A stretch of DNA of 64,000 nt, taken from NCBI GenBank assembly GCA_943735955.1, contig OX030959.1, positions 4,517,241 to 4,581,240 of the forward strand. Reading direction: 5' to 3'. A program made the translations under genes and the position numbers. Positions 1-10,277 of the stretch are shown here, in pieces; position 1 is the first letter of the stretch; each line of letters starts with the position of its first letter. Source of the DNA: Piscicola geometra. Taxonomy: Eukaryota; Annelida; Clitellata; Hirudinida; Piscicolidae. The notes below the pieces were generated by a model. The model had not been told where the DNA came from. It did no database searches and worked only from the letters and a program-made list of their open reading frames with translations.

Positions 1-380
1 AATCATGCGTCAGACATGGCGAGTTCATCAAGTATTTGTGTGGAACTTTTAAAATGGCAACATTATTCGAAGGGCTGCGAAGTTATTCTAAGTTTCAATC
101 AAGATTAGCTTTCCACGTCCTGAAATAAACTGAACTCAATTAGCGAAGAGAGGGCTGATGGTGCGTGATGGCTGGAGCTTTCTATGCCACAAATAGATTG
201 ACACACACTCTAATGACATCACCTATCGTCACAATCTGTCTTATCACTTACTTGCTGGTACACTTAGAAGACAAAGTAAAGGATTGATAAGTGGTCAGTG
301 AGAAAAACTGGTTTTAGAAAATGTGAGTTTTAGTTTTTTTATTGAAAATTTTTTATGACTATTCGTTAAAGTATAAAAAA
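1..380. other. intergenic, no gene seen
   Basis: AT-rich sequence without a convincing exon or repeat. The run of six T on the minus strand at 375-380 lies directly after the first tRNA gene and would serve as its RNA polymerase III terminator. Confidence 0.5.
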
Positions 381-467
381 TCCCGCGAAACGGAGTCGAA
401 CCGCCGACCTAAGGATAACTAGTTCACCAACTACAGTCCTCCGCTCTACCAACTGAGCTATCACGGG
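381..467 (-). tRNA. tRNA-Tyr (GTA) with 14-nt intron
   Basis: Read on the minus strand, the sequence folds as a tRNA: acceptor stem CCCGTGA/TCGCGGG (one G-U pair), A-box region ATAGCTCAGTTGGTAG, anticodon GTA in GGACTGTAG, and B-box GGTTCGACTCC. A 14-nt insert TTGGTGAACTAGTT lies after the position 3' of the anticodon, where eukaryotic tRNA-Tyr introns sit. The discriminator base is A and T6 follows at once as Pol III terminator. The body matches the conserved animal tRNA-Tyr arm GAGCGGAGGACTGTAG ... ATCCTTAGGTCG. It decodes Tyr after removal of the intron by the tRNA splicing endonuclease. It lies just downstream of IWS1 on the same strand. Confidence 0.93.
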
Positions 468-756
468 TGGCCGTAAAATCGATTTTAACACAAGAATTTT
501 GGAATCATTATATAATTGTATTTATACTTATTAAAAAGTTATTTCGAGGTCTTAATTGAGTCATTTAATATAAAAATAACCCTTAAAGTGATTTACAAAT
601 TCTAAAAAAAATCCTAAAAGTTAATTTCAAAAAAGACGCAACTTTGAAATTTACATACATTTCTGAAAGGACACAATCACAATAAGACATTTATTTTTCT
701 GACAAATATGTACACTGACACAAAAACTAAATTCAAATTCTAAGTTTTGTGGGGCT

Positions 757-3700
757 TCAGGACTTCATGCCGGTCTTGACGATCCTCTGGTACTTCTGCA
801 ACTTGTTCAGTCTTTTCTTGCTCGGTCCATCCTTTCATCAAAAAGATAACTACGTGAAAAAATTAAAACAAGATACGTATTTAGAAAAATTAAAAGCAAT
901 AAGCTTATTTTTAATACTAAATCCAAGACACTTATTTGAGAACTCAAAAACCAAATACAACCCCCTTCATCACTCGCCCATCACTACCACCACCACCACC
1001 ACCACCACCACTACCACCACCACCACCACCACCACCACCACTACCACCATCACTACCACCACCACTACCACCACCACCACTACCACCACCACCACCACCA
1101 CCACCACTACCACCACCACTACCACCACCACCATCACTATTGCACCACCACTACCACCACCACCACCACTATTGCACCACTCACAGTAGACCTCTCCTCG
1201 ACATTCCATCGAGGTCGGTTGACGTAGTCCATGTTGGAGGGCTGGGGCACTCGGGCACGGATGATGAAGCCAGGGTCTCCAGGCCTGAGAACCGTCTCAG
1301 GTTCCCTCTTCTCAGAGTCGTGATGACTGACTGCACTCACCAACTCCTTGTCTCTCTGCTCCCTCTCCTCCTTTGTCAGGCGCATCTCACTGCCCTGGCT
1401 GAAGATCGGCTTGGCCCAGCGGTCTGGCGGTTGAGAGAGTGGACGAGGAATGAACGGATGAGTGAGTGCTTCTAATGGACTGGATGGAAGCGATGATGAG
1501 GAGGGACGCACTGATGAGCGTGTGGCAGACTTCCTTGTTCCTGCGGTTCTCCTTCGGGTGCTTGAAGAGGTGCATCACCGCCTTGCCCAGTCCACTCATC
1601 TTCAGGCCCTCCGTGCTGATGCTCGTGAACTGGTGTGGTCGTTGTGGTGGTGGTCGTTGTGGCAGTGGTCGTTGTGGTGGTGGTCGTGATGATGGGGGAG
1701 AGGAATGAAGAGTGCACCAATGAGCAACAATATGGACTTGAAAGACCAAAAGTATGAGATATCCTCCTTCTATTTCTCCAACGCTATCAATCACTGCATA
1801 ATGCGAATAAAAAATCAGAAATCCCGCGAGACGGAGTCGAACCGCCGACCTAAGGATCACTATTGCACAACTACAGTCCTCCGCTCTACCAACTGAGCTA
1901 TCCCGGGTTCCTATCAGCTGACCGCAAATCGATGGCAACATTGATGATACTAGATGCTAGATAGAAGCGCTCGAAAGAGCACCAAACGATTAAAACTGCA
2001 TATAAGGAATGAAAAGATGCAAAAACAATAAAAATAACAATATTATTATTTATTTTCAAAATAATTAAAGAAGAGTCTTACGTCGACGAGTTGTTTGAGG
2101 AGGGTCTCTCTGACCTCGAGGTGGGGCAGCGAGTTGTCGGGGAAGGGAGCCAGCCACTCCTGAGGAGGGCAGTGAGGGTCAGGTGGCAGTGAGGGTCAGG
2201 TGGTGGCAGTGAGGGTCAGGTGGCAGTGAGGGTCAGGTGGTGGCAGTAAGGGTCAGGTGGCAGTGAGGGTCAGGTGGCAGTGAGGGTCAGGTGGTGGCAG
2301 TGAGGGTCAGGTGGTGGTAGTGAGGGTCAGGTGGCAGTGAGGGTCAGGTGGCAGTGAGGGTCAGGTGGCAGTGAGGGTCAGGTGGCAGTGAGGGTCAGGT
2401 GGCAGTGAGGGTCAGGTGGTGGCAGGAGTGCAGAAGAAGTGCAGAAAAAAATAGAAGTGCAAAGGCGGGCGGGTGGGCATCGCAAGGTTTGTGCACAGAG
2501 AAGGTGCAATAAACGAAAGCGTACAGTGATGTGCGAGAGGATGCCCAGGTCGATCATGGCCTGGTGCAGGTCAACCCTGTGTGGTGGTTGCCATGGTAAT
2601 GAGATGCCCTAGAGGAGTACATGATGATGATGACGACGATGATGATGACGATGATGATGATGATCACGCACCTGAGCAGCATTGTCTTGACGTAAGGAAG
2701 AAGCTTCATCACTTGGAAGGCTGGCTTCTTCTCCTTTATCGACTCGACGTCCTTCTGTGTTTGTGTGTGTGTGTGTGTGTGTATGTGTGTGTGTGTATGT
2801 GTGTGTATGTGTGTAGATACGTGTGTGTGCCTACCTGGAGTGCTTCTCTCATCTTGTTGAGCATCTCATCGACCACGTCATCACTGTCGTTCACGAACTC
2901 ACCCTCTCCCTTGATTGGTTAGTAAATTGATTGGTTCCTTGAATGGTTGATTGATCGATCACATCCATACCACCCTCATGCACACCTCCATCATCCATAC
3001 CATCCTCATGCACACCATCCTCATGCACACCTCCCTCATGCACACCACCCTCATGCACACCACCCTCATGCACACCCCCCTCATGCACACCTCCCTCATG
3101 CACACCTCCCTCATGCACACCTCCCTCATTCACACCTCCTCATGCACACCTCCCTCATGCACACCACCCTCATGCACACTCCCCTCATGCACACCTCCCT
3201 CATGCACACCTACTCATGCACACCTCCCTCATGCACACCTCCCTCATGCACACCCCCTCATGCACACCTCCCTCATGCACACCTCCCTCATGCACACCTC
3301 CCTCATGCACACCCCCTCATGCACACCACCCTCAAGACGCCACCTTGCGGAATCTGCGTTTCTTGGAGGCCTTTTTGGTCTCCATCATCTGCTGGAAGTC
3401 CGACACGAAGCCTGCCTGCTTCGATCCTCCTCCTCCTCCTCCTCCTCCATCATCATCATCATCATCGTCTGACACCCTCTCGTTCGACTTGACTGTCTTC
3501 TTGCCTGTGTGGTCGATGAAAGGTGGTGGTGGTCTGGGTGGGGGAGGAGGGGGTGATGATTTTTTTTGGTCTATACTGTTCACAGCTTGACAGACCTAGG
3601 CCATGTTACAATGGTTCTGAGAGCCATGGTCTTATGCGCCAGAGCGCCACTCCACCCGACGTACACATCTTCCAATGTATACGTCGCAAACACCGCATCA

Positions 3701-6212
3701 TATTCACCAGGTATATGATATTTCACGGTTGCTCGTCAAGGATTCGAACAGGCAACCTTTAAGTTGCAAGTCCGACGTCTACCAACTAAGCCATCCCCGC
3801 TCCCCATGATGATGATGATAGTGGTGAGAGATGGAGAGAGGGAGAGGGCATGCACCTTTCTTGTGCTTCTTGCCCGCCTCCTCCTCCTCGTTGAAGCCCT
3901 CGAAGTTGTCCTCGTCGTCGCTCATGCCGAAGATCTCGTACACGATCTTCCTGTCGTCGTCGTGGTGATGTTTGTAGTTGATGTGGTAATGATGATGATG
4001 ATGGCGATGTTTGTAGTCGATGTGGTGATGATGATGATGATGATGTTTGTTGTTGATGGGGTGATGATGGTTGATAATGATGTTTGTTGTTGATGTGGTG
4101 ATGATGATGATGATGTTTGTTGTTGATGTGGTGATGATGATGATGATGTTTGTTGTTGATGTGGTGATGATGATGATGATGATGTTTGTTGTTGATGTGG
4201 TGATGATGATGATGATGATGATGATGTTTGTTGTTGATGTGGTGATGATGATGATGATGGCGATGATGAGTCAGAGGCATAGTGATGACAGACTCACTCA
4301 TCTTGCAGGCCCGAAGCGTCATTGTCCTCCTGTGCAACCTCCTTTCCCTCCTTCACCACGTCATCTTCCTCTTCATCATCATCATCATCACCACTGCTGC
4401 CATGTCTGTGCCTGTGTTTTGAAGTTTGCAATGCCATCATATCTACCCTGAAACATTGCGTCACTAATCGAGACGAACCTTCTTTTCTTTTTCATCTCCT
4501 TCTCTTTTTCTCTCACTCTCTCTCGTTCACCACCTCCACCACCACCACTAGCACCACCACCACCACCACCACCCCCATCATCATCATCATCATCATCTAT
4601 GTCGTCGATGTCACTTCCAAACAGTGTTCTGTTTCAGGTGAGCAGGTTTGTGCATCCGGTGAGCTATATAAAAACAAATAAAAGATCATGAACAGAAGCC
4701 AACCTTTCTTTCTCTGTATCATCATTTGTTGCTACATCATTATCACCACCACCAGCTGCATCAGCATCATCATCATCGCTGCCAAAGAGCTCTTTATTTG
4801 TTCTGGAAATGAGGTTCAAGATGGTCGAAATGGTTAAAGACGACCAGAGAAGAATGCTTAATTCTATTTATTAAGCCAACAACCGAATATTTAAGTAAAC
4901 AAAATCAATTAAATGATACTTAATCAATATTTCTTACTCAGTCACGTCCTGATGACCATCCTTCTTGTCGCCTTCCTCCTCATCACTCTCAATCCTCCTC
5001 AACCTTTTCCTGATACAAACATTTAACTGCATTATTGCATGGTCCACGAAAAGTAAAGCTGACCCACGCTTTTATAAGACAGGGCATTCCAATGATGAAG
5101 GTGGATGCAGTGTGGGGGAGTTGGATGCAGTGTGGGGGAGGTGGATGCAGTGTGGGGGAGGTGGATGCAGTGTGGGGGAGGTGGATGCAGTGTGGGGGAA
5201 GTGGATGCAGTGTGGGGGAGGTGGATGCAGTGTGGGGGAGGTGGATGCAATGTGGGGGAGGTGGATGCAATGTGGGAAGGTGGATGCAGTGTGGGGGAGG
5301 TGGATGCAGTGTGGGGGAGGTGGATGCAACTGACCCCCTGGCGTTTGCTTCCTCCTCGTCACTCTCAATCGGAAAACTTCGCTTTTTGGTCTTTGATACA
5401 AAATCATTATCATCTTCATCATCATCATCATCATCATCACTGAACAATTTCTCATGCAAAGCAGCAGCAGTATCTGTATATTTGTTTTCATTTTCTTTCA
5501 CACCACTTTCCTCATCCTCATCATTATCTTCATCATTTATTAATTTTTTGTCACTACCCCCATCTAAAATTCTCATATCATTTTCATCATTATCATCACT
5601 ATTTATATCTTCATCCTTGTTATCATTAACCACCTGTTCAGTCTCATCCTCTTCATTTTCCTTATCATCCTCCCATTCCCTCTTATCATTATTAAGACCT
5701 TCTTCATCGTTATCATTTGTGAGCACTTCATCATCATTATCATCATTATTATTATTGACATCTTCATCATCATTATCATTTGTCACATCTTCAGCATCAT
5801 TATCATAATTAACAAAATCATCATTATCATCATTGATACCTTCAGCATCAATATTATTATTAACAACTTCATCATTATCATCACTTAACTCCTCCTCTTC
5901 TTCCTTCTCATTGTGCCCATCATTATCATCACTTAACTCCTGGTTGACTGCACCAGAAGCGTCGTTGGCACCTTCACCACCATCACTCTCATATCCTTCA
6001 TTTTGCTTTTCAGCACCATCAAGATCATCTTTATTTTGAATTTCGTTGTAGAATTCAGGATTATCATTTAATTGAGAAATATCTTCTTCCCCCTCCTCTT
6101 CATCTTCGTTTCCTTCATTGTATGCATCATTTTGGTTGGGCAGGGGTTGACTGTTCGAGTCAGGGCTCGTGCCTTGATTGCTGGACAAAGAAACTTCGTC
6201 ACAATTATCCAT
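757..6212 (-). CDS. IWS1: IWS1 transcription elongation factor, 14 exons, about 755 aa
   Basis: IWS1 binds SPT6 on elongating RNA polymerase II and links elongation to chromatin and mRNA export in the nucleus. Exons, 5' to 3' on minus: 6212-5335, 5009-4938, 4802-4704, 4628-4479, 4396-4298, 3950-3856, 3504-3344, 2903-2835, 2754-2672, 2576-2525, 2159-2082, 1629-1512, 1423-1185, 831-757. Lengths sum to 2268 nt with every phase matching. The first about 500 residues are Asp/Glu/Asn-rich with ESDEEE blocks, as in IWS1 proteins. Residues about 545-660 form the TFIIS N-terminal (LW-type) domain, with KKPAFQVMKLLPYV, EWLAPFPDNSLP and GKAVMHLFKHPKENRRNKE. The C-terminal block has LTKEEREQRDKE, LRPGDPGF and RPRWNVEE. 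Human IWS1 is of similar length (about 820 aa). The open frame running past exon 1 into a 20-bp repeat is read as intron, because GTCAGT at 5334 splices in phase to KRLRRIESDEEEG. The exon 5 acceptor could also be at 4393. Confidence 0.93.
983..1184. repeat. (CAC/CTA)n trinucleotide array in IWS1 intron 13
   Basis: Imperfect array of CAC and TAC triplets. It gives poly-Thr, poly-Pro and poly-Val open frames that are not genes. The array abuts the donor of exon 13. Confidence 0.9.
1822..1907 (-). tRNA. tRNA-Tyr (GTA) with 13-nt intron, inside IWS1 intron 11
   Basis: The exonic sequence is nearly identical to the copy at 381-467, with anticodon GTA and the same A and B boxes. The intron TTGTGCAATAGTG (13 nt) differs in sequence and length. 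The acceptor stem CCCGGGA/TCGCGGG contains one G-G mismatch at the fifth pair. A T-run at 1808-1814 (minus) gives a terminator. It lies within intron 11 of IWS1 on the same strand, so it is transcribed both by Pol II within the pre-mRNA and, if active, by Pol III. The mismatch could mean mild decay. Confidence 0.88.
2168..2421. repeat. 17/20-bp minisatellite in IWS1 intron 10
   Basis: Tandem units of GGCAGTGAGGGTCAGGT, some extended by an extra GGT, about 14 copies. Confidence 0.9.
2757..2815. repeat. (TG)n microsatellite in IWS1 intron 8
   Basis: Interrupted TG dinucleotide run directly upstream (in transcript sense) of the exon 9 acceptor. Confidence 0.85.
2965..3332. repeat. 12-bp minisatellite in IWS1 intron 7
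   Basis: Units of CCTCATGCACAC with single-base gains and losses, about 30 copies. All reading frames through it are open and repetitive (MHTSL, HAHLP). Confidence 0.92.
3560..3805 (-). mobile_element. tRNA-derived SINE, copy A, in IWS1 intron 6
   Basis: Read on minus, the element starts GGGGAGCGGGGATGGCTTAG, a tRNA-like head with A box TGGCTTAGTTGG and B box TGTTCGAATCC. A tRNA-unrelated body of about 165 bp follows, ending AGTATAGACC plus a short A-tail (about 9 A). The element aligns over its full length with the copy at 6834-7105. The loop TTGCAA suggests origin from a tRNA with anticodon TGC or a tRNA-Lys/Ala-like ancestor; I cannot decide which. It has the same orientation as the host gene. 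Confidence 0.87.
3958..4268. repeat. GATGAT/GTTTGTTGTT array in IWS1 intron 5
   Basis: Tandem units of about 27-36 bp, each made of GTTTGTTGTTGATGTG followed by a variable number of GATGAT triplets: a minisatellite with an embedded microsatellite. Confidence 0.88.
5098..5325. repeat. 20-bp minisatellite in IWS1 intron 1
   Basis: Units of GGTGGATGCAGTGTGGGGGA, about 11 copies. It begins next to the exon 1 donor, so the coding frame of exon 1 runs open through it. Confidence 0.92.
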
Positions 6213-6833
6213 TTACTTTCTACTCTTGTATTAATTAAAGAGTTTTTCTACCTTTTTAGTATTTGGTTAATTTTTATTTAAATTAACTTCGCTCAGTTAT
6301 ACATAGACAAAATAGTTAATCAATGAGTTTAAAAATTAACAAAAATTAATAACTTATAAATCTAAAAATTTTAAAAAAACATTTGTAAAAAATTAAACCC
6401 AATGTTAATTATTACCCTATTTTATTTGATAGATTTTAAACTTCAAAAAACTGTCAAAGAGCTCTAGCGAATGAAAGAAAATCATATCGATTGGGATAAA
6501 ATTATATTTTAAATATTTTATTAATTTGAAAAAATATATAATGCACTGTACATTAATTACAATTTTTAAAACAATAATTTTTTTTATGTTTTATAATTAA
6601 TATAAAAATTGTTTAATAAAAACTTTTCAAAACCTTTTATTAAATTCTTTAAGATACATAATCCAAATTTACATGTAAGAAGCGTTCTTGATGGAGCATT
6701 AAGGGCGGAGCGTGGTCGTTAAGGGATTGCATGGTGATTAAAGACGAGCTTAGTGCTTAGTGGACCCACTCAGGCCATCAGAACTCTGCTTGAAGACTGT
6801 GGCAGCCATACGTAGTTATATTAAATGTATGTT
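6213..6833. other. AT-rich region upstream of IWS1
   Basis: Very AT-rich 5' flank of IWS1. It would contain the promoter and 5' UTR, but no core promoter element can be singled out. Confidence 0.5.
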
Positions 6834-7071
6834 GGGGAGCGGGGATGGCTTAGTTGGTAGACGTCGGACTTGCAACTTAAAGGTTGCCAGTTCGAATCCT
6901 TGATAGGCAACCGTGAACTATCATATTCCTAGTGTATATGATGCGGTGTTTGCGACGTATGCATTGAAAGATGTGTACGTCGTGTGGAGTGGCGCCTTGG
7001 CGCATAAGAACCATGGTTCTCAGAACCATTGTAACATGGCATGCGTCTGTCAGGCTGTGAATAGTATAGAC

Positions 7072-7105
<34 letters not shown>
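6834..7105 (+). mobile_element. tRNA-derived SINE, copy B, with 33-bp poly-A tail
   Basis: The head carries A box TGGCTTAGTTGG (6846-6857) and B box AGTTCGAATCC (6889-6899). The body is shared with the copy at 3560-3805, and a pure A run occupies 7073-7105. Flanks AAATGTATGTTG (6823-6834) and AAATGTGTGGTG (7103-7114) match at 10 of 12 positions and may be a target-site duplication. The intact A-tail and boxes suggest a fairly recent insertion. SINEs encode no protein and move with LINE machinery. Confidence 0.9.
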
Positions 7106-7107
<2 letters not shown>

Positions 7108-7413
7108 TGTGGTGTCGACTGATGGGGCGCAAAAAGGTAATGTAGAAAGTAACATCCTTTGTGCTATAAAAACTAAATAAAGGCTGGAAATGCAACTATT
7201 CTGGGAAATCACAACTAGTTAAAAAAGGCTTTTAAAAGCATAAAGAGAAGAGCTTCATGAATCTTGATTCAAAAAGCTTCAAGAAAATAAGCTCATTCAG
7301 ATAATGAAGACAACTAAAATGGTATGGCCATTGCGCTGCTTTGTCTGCCCAAAAACGTTTTTTGTTTTTGGCATGAGATGGTATTCAACGAAGAGGATCC
7401 TTCCAAGTTCCCG

Positions 7414-7676
7414 ACACTCACTCCCACACACACTAACTCCCACACACACTCACTCCCACACACACCCACTCCCACACACACACACTCCCACACACACTCA
7501 CTCCCACACACACACACACACTCCCACACACACTCACTCCCACACACACTCACTCCCACACACACTCACTCCCACACACACTCACTCCCACACACACTCA
7601 CTCCCACACACACTCACTCCCACACACACTCACTCCCACACACACTCACTCCCACACACACTCACTCCCACACACA
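7414..7676. repeat. 16-bp CA-rich minisatellite
   Basis: Units of CTCCCACACACACTCA, about 16 copies with some CA expansion, followed by a CAAACAACACACG-type run. It lies between the SINE and CFAP210. No gene is seen in 7106-8040. Confidence 0.9.
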
Positions 7677-8040
7677 CGTACAAACAACACACGCACAAAC
7701 AACACACACACAAACACACAGACCAGAAAAAGAGAAAGCATTTATGAACGACTCCTGAGATGGCATAGAGGATTCACACCTCATCGCCTCGATGCCTTCG
7801 TGTCTGACGTGCTTTGAAGGAATGCTAGAACTTATAACTTCAGAAAACTACTTAGAAGCTTGCAGAGTTTTAAATTATTTCAAATACAAATAAATAGTTG
7901 TTTTCAATTGTATAAATATTTTTAAGATGCTCCTAAACGCTGTTTTTGGTAGACTACCTGGTTTCCATGGAAATAAATAATGAACTTTAACTTAGTTTAG
8001 CTTTTAAAGTAGAAAAAGTGATAAATTCAAATTAGAAAGA

Positions 8041-10198
8041 ATGTCGAGCCAACTCCGATCAACGGGTGATTTAAATAACTAAAATACTTTAAAAAGTATG
8101 TATTGTTACTCTAAGAGTCTTCAAAGCACACCATCCTGTCGCAGGGAGATCAGGGAAGGTGTTGGTTCTGACGAAGGAAGACGTGCAGAGGCTGGAAGAG
8201 AGTCTCAAGAGGAAGGACATCGAGATGGAGAGAAGGAGGGAGAGGGAGGAGGAGAGGAGGATGTTGCATGAGATGTCAGTGCAGCAAGTCAAGAGCTGGA
8301 GCAACACTGGAGAGGTGTGAGCAGCGTTCGAACAACTCTTCACTTTCTCGCAAACATTCGCCACCATTCGCGGCCTATCCTTCATCGTCCATCGCCTCTG
8401 AAAGAACTTACGATGGAATTTATATGAAAATAAAAATGTCGCAAAAAAATGTATCCATGACTTGCGTAGAAAGCATCACACACACCCGTCAAGCACAGAA
8501 GCAGCACTGACATACAATCATAAACATGCGAAGCAGAAAGTTTTCACGACACGCCAAAGTGCCAATAAAAAGCAACTCGGTGCTGGAAACACAATTACCG
8601 CCCAATAAAGCACCATTCGGACTTCGACGAGGGAAAGCCGCTAGAGTTGTTTCGGCGCCAAAGCGAACACGGCAAGCAGACGCTTTATTCCAAGACAACC
8701 TTCAAGAAAAAGCATTAAACTGTTTACTGGATTTATTATTTATAATATATTTATATATTGGGATATTTCACCAATTCGATTTGTAAATGATGAAGTCTTC
8801 AGCTCTTCAGTTTCAAACAAGTAAAACCATCTCCGCAGGGTCAACGACAAAGGAGGTTGGAAGAACGGAAGCGGAAAGAAGAGGAGGAGGAAGAAGAGAG
8901 GAGAAGGATGGATGTGGAAGAGGCAGAGTACCAGGCAGGTGTGAGGAGACAAGCGATTGAGAGGGCCAAGCGATTCCAGTTCTGCCAGACTGAGAAGATC
9001 AGGAAGCTGCATGTCAGGGGGTGGTCCAGCAGGGCTTTGAGACTTTGCTGCTGGGTCTTATGTTGTGGTGGCAGGGTGTATTTGCATGGCACGTGTGAGG
9101 AGAGGATGGAAGGGCAAGAGAGGGATGTGAGCCCTTGATGGACAATCCTTAACTATGTTCCATCTGACAGAGTGCCTTGGTGTTGTCTGAGGTGGTGAGA
9201 GAGCGGAAGAAGCAGGTGGAGCGGAGGAAGGAGGCACGCAGGATGGAGAGATCGGATGCGGAGTTGAAGGAGTACATCCGGAAGTATGAGGAGTTCCAGT
9301 TGATGGAGAGAGAACGAGGAAGACTCGCCTATGAGGAGAGGAGGAGGATCGCCGAGGAACTGCAAGCCAGGTAGGTACTTTTCTTTTTCGACTTTGTGAC
9401 TTGTAGATGAGGATGAAAGCTTTGTTACAAAGAACATGTTTTGAGAAGTAACTTCGTGGCTGGAATGTGGCTGATGGATGGAATGGCGGATGAATGACGT
9501 TGACGGTTTGCGCAGGATGGAAGAGAAGGAGGAGAGGAGGAAGCAAGAGAGAGAAAGAACATTGCTCGATGGAGAAGTCATGAGCAAGATGAACAAGGAG
9601 TACCAGAGAGAGATGGAGGAGGAGGAGGAAAGAAGGAAGAGAAAGATGAAGGAGTTGAAGGAAGACAATGAAAAGCAGTTGGAAGCCAAAAGAGTGAAGC
9701 TGCATGAAGGGAAGAGGAAGGAGGAGGTGATGGTGTCTTGTGCGATGGTTTTCTTATTGATTGCAAACGTTTGGAACTCTAAAGCCTCCTCTTTGTTACA
9801 TCTTTTCATTTCACGCCTCTCGCGACTGACACACATAAATCGAATGAGAACTTGCCATTCCACCGAAGGAAGTCATTAGGAGGGAAGGCGAGTACGTGGA
9901 GAAGAAGAAGCTGCTGATGAAGATGAGGAGCGAGAAGGAATGCAGCATGAAGAGGCTGGTGCTGTGTCAATGAGTCTCATTAACGCCATAACATTGGTCG
10001 CTTGCAAACGCTGGAAGAGCCGAAGGGATGGTGGAGAAGGAGATCCATATATGATAACTAAACGTCGAATGCAAGCTTCCTATACAAACAATCCAATGAA
10101 ACGTTTCGATGCTTGTGTGTATATGTGTGTTTGTGTGTGTGTGTGAGTATGTGTGTGTGTGAGTGTGTGTGTGTGTGTGAGTGTGTGTGTGTGTGTGA

Positions 10199-10277
<79 letters not shown>

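Noticed and set aside
2947..3492. MHTSL/HAHLP repeat proteins, and the idea of a CRISPR-like array here or in other arrays
   Set aside because: Units are directly adjacent without unique spacers, in an animal genome and inside an intron.
4989..5334. IWS1 exon 1 extension with HPPPPHCI repeats as coding
   Set aside because: Reading through a 20-bp satellite; a GT donor at 5334 and AG acceptor at 5010 rejoin conserved sequence in phase.
6834..6906. A tRNA-Ala- or tRNA-Lys-like gene
   Set aside because: It is the head of a SINE: no proper acceptor-stem closure, followed by a shared body and poly-A, and present in a second copy.
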